A DNA stretch of 64,000 nt from Arcobacter venerupis (GTDB lineage: Bacteria > Campylobacterota > Campylobacteria > Campylobacterales > Arcobacteraceae), in assembly GCF_013201665.1 (NCBI RefSeq), contig NZ_CP053840.1, forward strand, positions 1,798,001 through 1,862,000. The letters run 5' to 3'. The notes beneath the pieces were generated by a model, which saw only the letters and a list, made by a program, of their open reading frames with translations, had not been told where the DNA came from and did no database searches. Below are positions 15,935 to 23,095 of this stretch, piece after piece (within the stretch, counting starts at the first letter, position 1; each line of letters begins with the position of its first letter). The position numbers and the translations under genes are program-made.

Positions 15935-16312
15935 TTAAAATTGATACCTCATTGATTGAATTTCGTCATTTCTAATAATCCAGTAAGATTCTTTTTCTTT
16001 TTCAAATTTTTTATTAAGTAAATCTTTTCCAATTAGCTTTAAAAAAAAACCAATTGGAAAAAATAAAGTAAAAAAAATTATACTCATTATTATTGGTGGA
16101 ATTATTTTTTCTAAAATTTTACCTATAAACATCCACGCTAAAAAAATAGGTGTAAATAACTTTGAGAAAAACATATTCATCAAAAATATGACAAAAGGTA
16201 CAATAATGAATATTATATTTATTTTTTCACTTTTTAGCACAGGTAAAAAAGCAAAAATTAAAAAAATAAAACACATTAAATATATGAATTGATTTTGTAA
16301 TGAGTTTTTCAA
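15935..16312 (-). CDS. SxtJ-like membrane protein
   Basis: The 125-residue protein has about three or four membrane segments (FIYLMCFIFLIFAFLPVL, INIIFIIVPFVIFLMNMFF, and a third around IPPIIMSIIFFTLFFPIGFF). A short polar C-terminus, WIIRNDEIQSMRYQF, follows. Size, topology and the GKDLLNKKF region before the tail match the SxtJ family, first named from the saxitoxin cluster and often found with carbamoyltransferases. The start is TTG, 7 nt after AGGA. It is the first gene of the operon that runs down to the MBOAT gene. A function in the transfer of carbamoylated products is only inferred from context. Confidence 0.8.
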   Translation of the reverse strand: MKNSLQNQFIYLMCFIFLIFAFLPVLKSEKINIIFIIVPFVIFLMNMFFSKLFTPIFLAWMFIGKILEKIIPPIIMSIIFFTLFFPIGFFLKLIGKDLLNKKFEKEKESYWIIRNDEIQSMRYQF

Positions 16313-16450
16313 ATTATTATCCTTTTTTATATTAGTTCACTAAATTATTTATATTTTTTTTGCATTATACCAAATTTTCTGATTTTTTAACATTAACAAA
16401 AATATACAGTTTTAAATCATTTAAAAATAAAAGGTGAGCTTTTAAATTAT

Positions 16451-16660
16451 TTATTTGTAGCTTCTATACTTCCTCAAAAAATATAAGCGATTAGAAAGTA
16501 TTAAACTCCAATTCTCAAATAGATATTGAGCATTTTTGATATCCATACAGAGTAACATAAGATACTCTACTAAATTCAATAGTTGCTACAAATGCTGAAA
16601 ATTATCTTTTGGAAATTCAACCAATCTCCTTGCATTTGACAAGCTACATCCGTTTCAAAA
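16451..16660 (-). pseudogene. Possible decayed coding remnant
   Basis: On the minus strand one frame reads LSNARRLVEFPKDNFQHL, an in-frame TAG, then LLNLVEYLMLLCMDIKNAQY and FENWSLILSNRLYFLRKYRS up to a TAA. The composition is protein-like (charged and aromatic residues, unlike flanking DNA), and another frame is open across the upstream part. I cannot assign a family; the ending in basic and aromatic residues is reminiscent of a transposase C-terminus, but that is a guess. Confidence 0.3.
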
Positions 16661-16820
16661 CTTCTTCTTTTAATTTTCTAAGATAAAAAAATATTTAAAA
16701 GAAATTACCACAACTTTAGTATTACTATTTTATTGTACAAAAGTATTGATACTATATATTTGTAGAAAACATAATTTTATGGAAAGCGATTCTATCGAAG
16801 ATAAAAAGATAAGGTAGTAC

Positions 16821-16847
16821 AAGATTTTTATACTATATAAAAATCTT
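16821..16847. repeat. Perfect 12-bp inverted repeat
   Basis: AAGATTTTTATA (16821-16832) and TATAAAAATCTT (16836-16847) are separated by 3 nt. Neither side is followed by a T run, so it is not a convincing intrinsic terminator, although it lies about 70 nt downstream of the tRNA gene. Confidence 0.5.
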
Positions 16848-16914
16848 ATTAAAAAGGATACCTACGAAGACACCTATTAAAAAATCAAATCCCTATAAAT
16901 AGACACTTAATAAA

Positions 16915-16990
16915 TGGCGACCCCAGCATGATTCGAACATGCGTGTTCTGGAGGAAATCCAGACGTCCTTGGCCACTAGACGACAGGGTC
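16915..16990 (-). tRNA. tRNA-Glu (anticodon TTC), atypical
   Basis: A 76-nt cloverleaf can be drawn including an encoded CCA (16915-16917). The acceptor stem is GACCCTG/TGGGGTC with two G-U pairs, the D arm is GTCT-AGTGGCCAA-GGAC, the anticodon arm TCTGG-ATTTCCT-CCAGA, and the T arm GCATG-TTCGAAT-CATGC. The anticodon TTC at positions 34-36 specifies Glu, and the GTCTAG D arm is Glu-like. Position 37 is C, where a purine is almost universal, and A32-T38 can pair and shrink the loop. It may be a divergent second tRNA-Glu. Confidence 0.8.
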
Positions 16991-17050
16991 AATTTTTTTA
17001 GGAGTAGGATTATATTTTAGTTTGAGTTTGTTTTTGCTTAAAAGTGATTA

Positions 17051-17494
17051 TTATCTTAGTTTCTTTAGGGCTTTTTTCGAGAGTTTTATTATTGTTGAGG
17101 CTTTTGTCTCATAAAAACCTTTTTTATCTTCAACTAAAATATCAGCTCCAATTGTTGCAAAATCTTTATCAAAACTTTCAGCTGTTTTATTTGCTGATGT
17201 TGAATACAAAATATTGAATTTATGGATAAAATCATAAAAATCAGAATCTTTAGGCACAACTCTGAATGACTTTGTATTTGGATAAATAAAAGTTGTTCTT
17301 TTACTATTTCTTACTTTTTTTCTAAAACTTTTTGGAACTCGTGTATGTTGAGTTAAAGTCTTAAAAGAATCTACTGTATGAAGTATTTTTTTTGATGTTG
17401 GTCTTTGTTTTATTAAAGAGAGTTTCTCATCATTATAAGATGAGAAACCTACTGTTGTATCAGTTTGTACTAGATAAACTAAAGAAGAATCCAT
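17051..17494 (-). CDS. Sua5/YciO/YrdC-domain protein, compact TsaC-like
   Basis: The 147-residue protein has the YrdC core. It shows YLVQTDTTVGFSS (the substrate-binding PTDTVYGL equivalent), KQRPTSKKI, RKKVRNSKRTTFIYPN, FRVVPKD and the SANKTAESFDKDF region (the SANxSG equivalent). YrdC/TsaC makes threonylcarbamoyl-adenylate for the t6A37 modification of ANN-decoding tRNAs. It is shorter than Escherichia coli TsaC (190) but similar to compact homologues in Campylobacterota. It is 6 nt downstream of carB, so it is co-transcribed. It might be the sole TsaC or a paralogue; the window cannot show which. Confidence 0.8.
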   Translation of the reverse strand: MDSSLVYLVQTDTTVGFSSYNDEKLSLIKQRPTSKKILHTVDSFKTLTQHTRVPKSFRKKVRNSKRTTFIYPNTKSFRVVPKDSDFYDFIHKFNILYSTSANKTAESFDKDFATIGADILVEDKKGFYETKASTIIKLSKKALKKLR

Positions 17495-17500
17495 GAATTC

Positions 17501-20500
17501 TTAATCGTTTAAGAATTCTTGGATTGATTTAGGAGTTGAAACATCATTAGTTTTTAAAACTTTGATTGCTTCAACTGCTGCGTTTGCAGCTGCAACTGTT
17601 GTAAAATAAGGAACATTCATTCTAAGAACTGATCTTCTAATATTTTTACCATCATCTTTTGATGCCTCTTTTGCTTCACTTGTATTAATAGCCATTGCAA
17701 TATCACCATTTGTAAGTAAATCTATGATATTTGGTCTTCCTTCACTAACTTTTAATACTTTTTCACACTCAACACCAGCTTCATTTATAGTAGTATAAGT
17801 TCCACCAGTTGCTACGATTGTAAAGCCATTTTCAGCTAAACCTTTTGCAATACTTGGAGCAAACTCTTTATCTAAATCACATAATGAAATAAATACTTTT
17901 CCACCTTTTGGAAGGTCATTTTTTGCAGCAGTTTGTGATTTAGCAAAAGCCATTCCAAAGCTATCAGAAATACCCATAACTTCACCAGTTGATTTCATTT
18001 CAGGACTTAATAATAAATCAGCACCTGAAAGTTTATTAAATGGGAATACAGCTTCTTTAACAGCCACGTGACCTTTTAATTTTGGTTTTAATACTCCATT
18101 ACCCTCAGTTACAATATCTTTATCATATACTGCAAGTGCGTCTCTTAAAGTTTCACCCCACATAACTCTTGTTGCAACTTTTGCAAGTGGCATACCAGTA
18201 GCTTTTGATACAAATGGAACAGTTCTACTAGCTCTTGGATTTACTTCAATTAAATAAATCTCACCTTTGTGAATTGCATATTGAGTATTCATAAGTCCAA
18301 CAACACCAAGACCTAAAGCCATCTCTTTAGTTTTTGTTTCCAATTGTCTAATTAAATCCTCACTAATTGAGATCGGAGGTAAAGAACAAGCTGAATCACC
18401 AGAGTGAATACCAGCTTCTTCTATATGTTGCATAATTCCACCAATATAAACTTCTTTTCCATCACAAATACAATCAACATCAAGCTCAATTGCTCTATCT
18501 AAGAATTTGTCAATTAAAACTGGTGCATCATTTGAAACTGAAACTGCTTCATCCATGTATTGTTTTAATTCATCTGTTGAATAAACAATTTTCATTCCAC
18601 GTCCTCCAAGAACAAATGAAGGTCTTACAAGTACTGGATAACCGATTTTTTCAGCTATTGTGATAGCTTCTGTTACTTCAACAGCTGTTCCATTTTCAGG
18701 TTGTAATAATCCGATATTTTCAACAAATGCTGAGAATTTTTTTCTATCTTCTGCTAAATCAATAACTTCAGCAGTTGTTCCTATGATTTTTGCTCCAGCT
18801 TTTGTTAAAGCATTTGCAAGTTTTAAAGGAGTTTGTCCACCAAAATGTACAATAACACCATCTGGATTCTCTTTTTCTACTACACTTCTTACGTGTTCGA
18901 AATCAATTGGTTCAAAATATAAAACATCTGAAGTATCATAATCTGTTGATACAGTTTCAGGGTTGCAGTTATACATAATTGTTTTTACACCCATTTCATT
19001 TAAAGCAAATGATGCGTGTACACAACAATAATCGAACTCGATTCCTTGACCAATTCTATTTGGTCCACCACCAATAATCATTACTTTTTTCTCTGTTGAT
19101 TCAACTTTTTCAACTTTTGGCAATTTTGTGATATTAGTTGTAGAGTATAAATATGGAGTTAAAGCTTTGAACTCTGCTGCACAAGTATCAACTTCGTTGT
19201 ACTCAAAATCAACATCTAAAGCTTTTCTAGCTTGATATACATCTTCTTCAGTTTTACCAATTAGATTTGCGATCATTTTATCACTAAATCCATTTGTTTT
19301 GATTTTTCTCATAAACTCAGCATCACTTAAAATTGATTCATTTATTGATGTTTCTAAATTAAATATTTCTCTGAATTTAGATAAGAACCATGGGTCAATT
19401 TTTGATAATTCAAAAATATCATCATTTGATAAACCTTGTCTCATACCTTCCATTAGGTATAAAAGTCTTTTATCATTTGGTCTTCTAATCTCTTTTTTTA
19501 TGAAATCAAAATCACCAGCGATTCTATCAAATCCAACAAGTCCAGTTTCTAATGAACAAAGAGCTTTTTGGATAGATTCGTTGAAAGTTCTTCCAATTGC
19601 CATTACTTCACCAACTGATTTCATTGAAGTTGTAAGTGTTGAGTCTGCTTTAGGGAATTTTTCAAAAGTAAATCTTGGGATTTTTGTAACAACATAATCA
19701 ATAACTGGCTCAAATGATGCAGTTGTTCCTGTAATATCGTTTTGAATTTCATCAAGTGTAAATCCAACAGCAAGTAAAGTTGCTACTTTTGCGATTGGAT
19801 AACCAGTTGCTTTTGATGCAAGTGCAGATGATCTTGAAACTCTTGGATTCATTTCAATTACAATCATTCTTCCAGTATTTGGACAAATTGAGAATTGAAC
19901 ATTTGAACCACCAGTATCAACACCAATTTCTCTAAGAATTGCAAAAGATGCATTTCTCATATCTTGGTATTCTTTATCTGTAAGAGTTAAAGCAGGTGCG
20001 ATAGTTACAGAATCTCCTGTATGAACACCCATTGGGTCTAAGTTTTCAATAGAACATACGATAATACAGTTATCATTTTTATCTCTGATAACTTCCATCT
20101 CGTATTCTTTCCATCCAAGCATAGATTCCATGATTTCAATTTCATTAATTGGAGATGCTTCTATACCGATTTCAGCAAGTTTTTTGAACTCTTCCATGTT
20201 ATAAGCAACACCAGAACCACCACCTGCAAGGGTAAATGAAGCTCTAGAAATTACTGGAAAACCTATCTCTTTTGCTACTCTCATAGCTTCTTCAACGCTA
20301 TATGCGTTTGCACTTCTTGGTAAATCCATACCAATTTTTATCATAGCTTCGTTAAAAAGATGTCTATCTTCACCTTTTTTAATAGCATCAGGATGAGCTC
20401 CAAGGAAAGCTACACCTTCTAGCATACCCTTGTCATACATTGAAGTTGCGACATTAAGTGCAGTTTGTCCACCCATAGTAGGTAATATAGCATCAATTTT

Positions 20501-20743
20501 TTCTTTTTCAATTATCTTCGCAACTACAGCTTCTGTAATTGGTTCAATGTAAGTTTTATCAGCAAATTCAGGATCAGTCATGATTGTTGCTGGATTAGAA
20601 TTAATTAAAACAACTCTATATCCTAATTCTTTCAGCGTTTTTGTAGCTTGTGTACCAGAGTAATCAAACTCGCATGCTTGACCAATAACAATTGGCCCAG
20701 AACCGATAAGTAAAATAGACTTTATATCTTCTCTTTTTGGCAT
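17501..20743 (-). CDS. carB: Carbamoyl-phosphate synthase large subunit
   Basis: The 1080-residue protein has the standard length and order. ATP-grasp half 1 starts at [20 protein letters not shown]; the oligomerisation domain covers about 400-550; ATP-grasp half 2 starts at [20 protein letters not shown]; and a C-terminal MGS-like regulatory domain lies from about 940 on ([18 protein letters not shown]). It joins glutamine-derived ammonia, bicarbonate and two ATP into carbamoyl phosphate for arginine and pyrimidine synthesis. The small subunit carA is not in this window. The ATG follows GGGGAATTTTT. Its product is also the donor used by the carbamoyltransferase operon 2 kb away. Confidence 0.98.
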   Translation of the reverse strand: MPKREDIKSILLIGSGPIVIGQACEFDYSGTQATKTLKELGYRVVLINSNPATIMTDPEFADKTYIEPITEAVVAKIIEKEKIDAILPTMGGQTALNVATSMYDKGMLEGVAFLGAHPDAIKKGEDRHLFNEAMIKIGMDLPRSANAYSVEEAMRVAKEIGFPVISRASFTLAGGGSGVAYNMEEFKKLAEIGIEASPINEIEIMESMLGWKEYEMEVIRDKNDNCIIVCSIENLDPMGVHTGDSVTIAPALTLTDKEYQDMRNASFAILREIGVDTGGSNVQFSICPNTGRMIVIEMNPRVSRSSALASKATGYPIAKVATLLAVGFTLDEIQNDITGTTASFEPVIDYVVTKIPRFTFEKFPKADSTLTTSMKSVGEVMAIGRTFNESIQKALCSLETGLVGFDRIAGDFDFIKKEIRRPNDKRLLYLMEGMRQGLSNDDIFELSKIDPWFLSKFREIFNLETSINESILSDAEFMRKIKTNGFSDKMIANLIGKTEEDVYQARKALDVDFEYNEVDTCAAEFKALTPYLYSTTNITKLPKVEKVESTEKKVMIIGGGPNRIGQGIEFDYCCVHASFALNEMGVKTIMYNCNPETVSTDYDTSDVLYFEPIDFEHVRSVVEKENPDGVIVHFGGQTPLKLANALTKAGAKIIGTTAEVIDLAEDRKKFSAFVENIGLLQPENGTAVEVTEAITIAEKIGYPVLVRPSFVLGGRGMKIVYSTDELKQYMDEAVSVSNDAPVLIDKFLDRAIELDVDCICDGKEVYIGGIMQHIEEAGIHSGDSACSLPPISISEDLIRQLETKTKEMALGLGVVGLMNTQYAIHKGEIYLIEVNPRASRTVPFVSKATGMPLAKVATRVMWGETLRDALAVYDKDIVTEGNGVLKPKLKGHVAVKEAVFPFNKLSGADLLLSPEMKSTGEVMGISDSFGMAFAKSQTAAKNDLPKGGKVFISLCDLDKEFAPSIAKGLAENGFTIVATGGTYTTINEAGVECEKVLKVSEGRPNIIDLLTNGDIAMAINTSEAKEASKDDGKNIRRSVLRMNVPYFTTVAAANAAVEAIKVLKTNDVSTPKSIQEFLND

Positions 20744-20817
20744 AAAAATTCCCCGTATATATATTTTATAAAATTCGGATAGTGTATCTAAAAAGGTCTT
20801 AAAATTGGGTTATGTGC

Positions 20818-21444
20818 CTATTGTTTAGTCATTGCTAATTTTACTGCAAGTGCCACAAAGACAAATGAAGCCAGCTTATTTAAGATCATTTGAGAATTTT
20901 CAGATTTGTTAAAAACATTTGCCAAAGTACCTGAAAGAAGTGCAATTGAGCCAAATACTAAAACTGTTGCAATTATAAAAAGCATTCCTAAAAGTATCAT
21001 CTGAAAAGGTACAAAACCTAAATTTGCATTTGTAAATTGTGGTAAAAAAGCCAAGAAAAAAATAGATACTTTTGGATTTGTAATATTCATTATAATTCCA
21101 CGATAATAAAGTTTTTTATAATCAATGAATTTATTATTTTTTGTATCAATTTTTTCACTTGAAGCATGGAAAATTTGCCATGCAAGATAAAGAAGATAAC
21201 CAGCGCCAATTATTTTTAAAATAGTAAATGCAATCACAGAAGTTTGAAAAATAACAGCAACACCTAAACTAACAGCCATAGTGTGAAAAATAAGTCCGGT
21301 ACATAAACCAAAAACTATCATTAATCCTGATTTTTTTCCTTGAAATATTGATTGTGTTAAAACAAAAATATTATCAGGGCCAGGCACAAGTGCTAATAAA
21401 AGTGAAGCCGAGAAGAAAGTTATTATCGTTTCTAGTGAAAGCAT
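20818..21444 (-). CDS. LysE/RhtB-family amino-acid exporter
   Basis: The 208-residue inner-membrane protein has about six hydrophobic segments. The family's N-terminal signature is ALVPGPDNIFVLTQS, followed by GLCTGLIFHTMAVSLGVAVIF and a central ITNPKVSIFFLAFLPQF motif. RhtB-type carriers export amino acids such as homoserine, threonine or lysine; the substrate is not predictable here. It lies 15 nt downstream of the ThiF-family gene, with an AGGGATAATAA ribosome site, so the two form an operon. A 74-nt gap separates it from carB. Confidence 0.9.
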   Translation of the reverse strand: MLSLETIITFFSASLLLALVPGPDNIFVLTQSIFQGKKSGLMIVFGLCTGLIFHTMAVSLGVAVIFQTSVIAFTILKIIGAGYLLYLAWQIFHASSEKIDTKNNKFIDYKKLYYRGIIMNITNPKVSIFFLAFLPQFTNANLGFVPFQMILLGMLFIIATVLVFGSIALLSGTLANVFNKSENSQMILNKLASFVFVALAVKLAMTKQ

Positions 21445-21459
21445 TTATTATCCCTATTT

Positions 21460-22143
21460 TTAAGCTGTTGGAAGATTAAATTTTTTTGTATTAATCACAC
21501 CCTCATTATCAAATGATAGATAATATAAAACATCTTTTTTTACACTAAGACCAGCTAAATATCTAAGTGCTAGATTTGCTTGAAGTGAGCCAATATGCAT
21601 AACAATAGGACAAGCAATTCCATTTGGTTTTCTATCATTTATTTGAAAAACTGCTTCATAAGAGGCTTTTTCAAAAAAACAAACTTGCCCATGAAACTCC
21701 TCAACACTTCCATAAATCCAAGGTTGATTGTGTTTCATACAATATTCATTTATTGCTGCTCGGGTTGGAAGATTATCAGTTGCATCTATGATTAAATCAA
21801 AAGTTAAATCTTTTTTTGCAAACTCTTCAAAACTTTCAGTACAAGCATTTACTTTTACATAAGGACATCTTGATTCCATAAGTTCTTTTAAAACTTCTGC
21901 TTTGTATTTTCCATCATCACCAACTTTGAAACCTATTTGTCTATGGATATTATGAACTCCAACCGTATCAAAATCTACAAAAGTAAACTCCCCTATTCCA
22001 GAAGCTCCCAAAGCAATTCCAAGTGTACATCCTAGTCCACCACTCCCTATTATTGCAACTTTTTTATTTTGAAGAGAGTCTTGTGTTTCTTGACCCCAAA
22101 GTTTTATTTGTCTATTGAAATATTCGTTAAATTCTTCATTCAT
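21460..22143 (-). CDS. HesA/MoeB/ThiF-family adenylyltransferase
   Basis: The 227-residue E1-like enzyme has the nucleotide loop IIGSGGLGCTLGIALGASG (about 30-48), then TFVDFDTVGVHNIHRQIGF with the RQ pair, K85-type YKAEVLKELM, and the adenylation Asp in LIIDATDNLPTRAAINEYC. The CxxC pairs that bind structural zinc in MoeB are not evident: only one Cys occurs near IACPIVM. It should adenylate the C-terminal glycine of a ubiquitin-like sulfur carrier (ThiS/MoaD type) or act in a related reaction. No carrier gene is adjacent, so the pathway is not fixed. The ATG follows AAGGATTAAAT. Confidence 0.85.
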   Translation of the reverse strand: MNEEFNEYFNRQIKLWGQETQDSLQNKKVAIIGSGGLGCTLGIALGASGIGEFTFVDFDTVGVHNIHRQIGFKVGDDGKYKAEVLKELMESRCPYVKVNACTESFEEFAKKDLTFDLIIDATDNLPTRAAINEYCMKHNQPWIYGSVEEFHGQVCFFEKASYEAVFQINDRKPNGIACPIVMHIGSLQANLALRYLAGLSVKKDVLYYLSFDNEGVINTKKFNLPTA

Positions 22144-22234
22144 ATTTAATCCTTAGTAAAAAAATATAGTTTATTTTATTATTTTATTTGTAATCATATC
22201 AAATTTAGTTTAAATTACTATAAGCAAAATCAAG

Positions 22235-22259
22235 TATAATAACCCATATATTGTATAAT
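22235..22259 (+). promoter_or_regulatory. Two tandem TATAAT -10 boxes upstream of the deacetylase
   Basis: TATAAT occurs at 22235-22240 and 22254-22259, with the gene start at 22287 and its ribosome site AAAGGTAACAA. No clear -35 box is seen, which is usual for Campylobacterota promoters. Confidence 0.5.
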
Positions 22260-22286
22260 GCAAAAAAAATAAATAAAAGGTAACAA

Positions 22287-23081
22287 ATGAAAAAATATTA
22301 TATTTTTTTAACTCTATGTATTTTAGCTTTAAATGCTAATTCGGCTTCTACTAATTCTAGCGATAATTATGAGAAATTAAAACAAACCGTAGAGAAAAAA
22401 TACCAAAATAATGAACCTAAAGAATGGGGAGAAAATGTAACAGGAGTAAAAACAAAACTTAAAACAAAAAACAAAGTTATTGCTCTTACTCTTGATGCTT
22501 CAGGAAGAAAAGGTGGAACAGGTTATGATAGTCATCTAATTGCTTATTTAGAAAAAGAACAAATACCTGCGACACTATTCCTTGGTGGAAAATGGATTGA
22601 TAAAAATATGGAAATTGTAAAAAATCTAGCTTCTAATCCACTTTTTCAAATAGAAAATCATGGATATGAATATAAACCAGCATCTGTAAATGGAAAATCA
22701 GTTTATGGCATGGAAGGAACTGCAAATATTTCAGAACTTGTTGATGAGATTGAATTAAACGCAAAAAAAATCGAAGAAATAACTCATAAAAAAACAAGAT
22801 ATTACCGTTCAGGAACAGCTCATTATGATGAAGTTGCTGTAAAAGTTGCAAATAGTTTAAGACATGAAGTTGTTGGTTTTTCTGTATTAGGTGATGCGGG
22901 TGCAACATATAGCGCTAAAAAAATCGAAGAAGCATTCGCAAATGTAAAAGGTGGCGAAATTGCAGTAATTCAATTTAATCATCCAGAATCTCACACAAGA
23001 GAAGGAATTATAAGAGTTATTAAAAAACTAAAAGAAGAAGGCTACAAATTTGTAAAACTATCTGATTATTCTTTGAAATAA
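22287..23081 (+). CDS. Exported polysaccharide-deacetylase (NodB-like) protein
   Basis: The 264-residue protein has a signal peptide (IFLTLCILALNANSAS, cleavage near Ala19-Ser20). The NodB-like domain starts at about 68: VIALTLDASGRKGGTGYD (TFDDG equivalent), LFLGGKWIDKN, IENHGYEYKP, TRYYRSGTAHYDE and IQFNHPES. The usual metal triad is Asp-His-His. Here the Asp and the first His (ENHGYEY) are clear, but the position four residues on is Tyr instead of His, so metal binding may be changed or activity lost. It stands alone with its own promoter and ends in a terminator that overlaps its last codons. Confidence 0.85.
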   Translation: MKKYYIFLTLCILALNANSASTNSSDNYEKLKQTVEKKYQNNEPKEWGENVTGVKTKLKTKNKVIALTLDASGRKGGTGYDSHLIAYLEKEQIPATLFLGGKWIDKNMEIVKNLASNPLFQIENHGYEYKPASVNGKSVYGMEGTANISELVDEIELNAKKIEEITHKKTRYYRSGTAHYDEVAVKVANSLRHEVVGFSVLGDAGATYSAKKIEEAFANVKGGEIAVIQFNHPESHTREGIIRVIKKLKEEGYKFVKLSDYSLK

Positions 23082-23095
23082 TCAGATAGTTTTTT
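23054..23095 (+). terminator. Intrinsic terminator overlapping the deacetylase 3' end
   Basis: AAACTATCTGATTAT and ATAATCAGATAGTTT form a stem of about 15 bp with an 8-nt loop, followed by TTT (23090-23095 is all T). The left arm encodes the last residues (KLSDY). It can also serve the convergent hsdR transcript. Confidence 0.8.

Larger units (their letters stand above)
16313..16914. other. Gene-poor spacer upstream of the carbamoyltransferase operon
   Basis: About 600 nt without an intact gene. The first 65 nt (16313-16378) should contain the operon promoter. Next is a decayed reading frame (listed separately), then A/T-rich DNA with a perfect 12-bp inverted repeat at 16821-16847. The spacer, the tRNA and the operon end-to-end suggest an old insertion next to a tRNA gene, but I see no integrase or duplicated tRNA end. 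Confidence 0.5.

Noticed and set aside
16821-16847. Inverted repeat as a terminator for the tRNA
   Set aside because: There is no T run on either side and it is about 70 nt away. It is reported only as a repeat.
17051-20743. carB and the YrdC-domain gene as part of the carbamoyltransferase system
   Set aside because: Both are standard housekeeping genes, separated from the operon by a tRNA gene and a spacer. A metabolic link through carbamoyl phosphate exists, but there is no sign of joint regulation.
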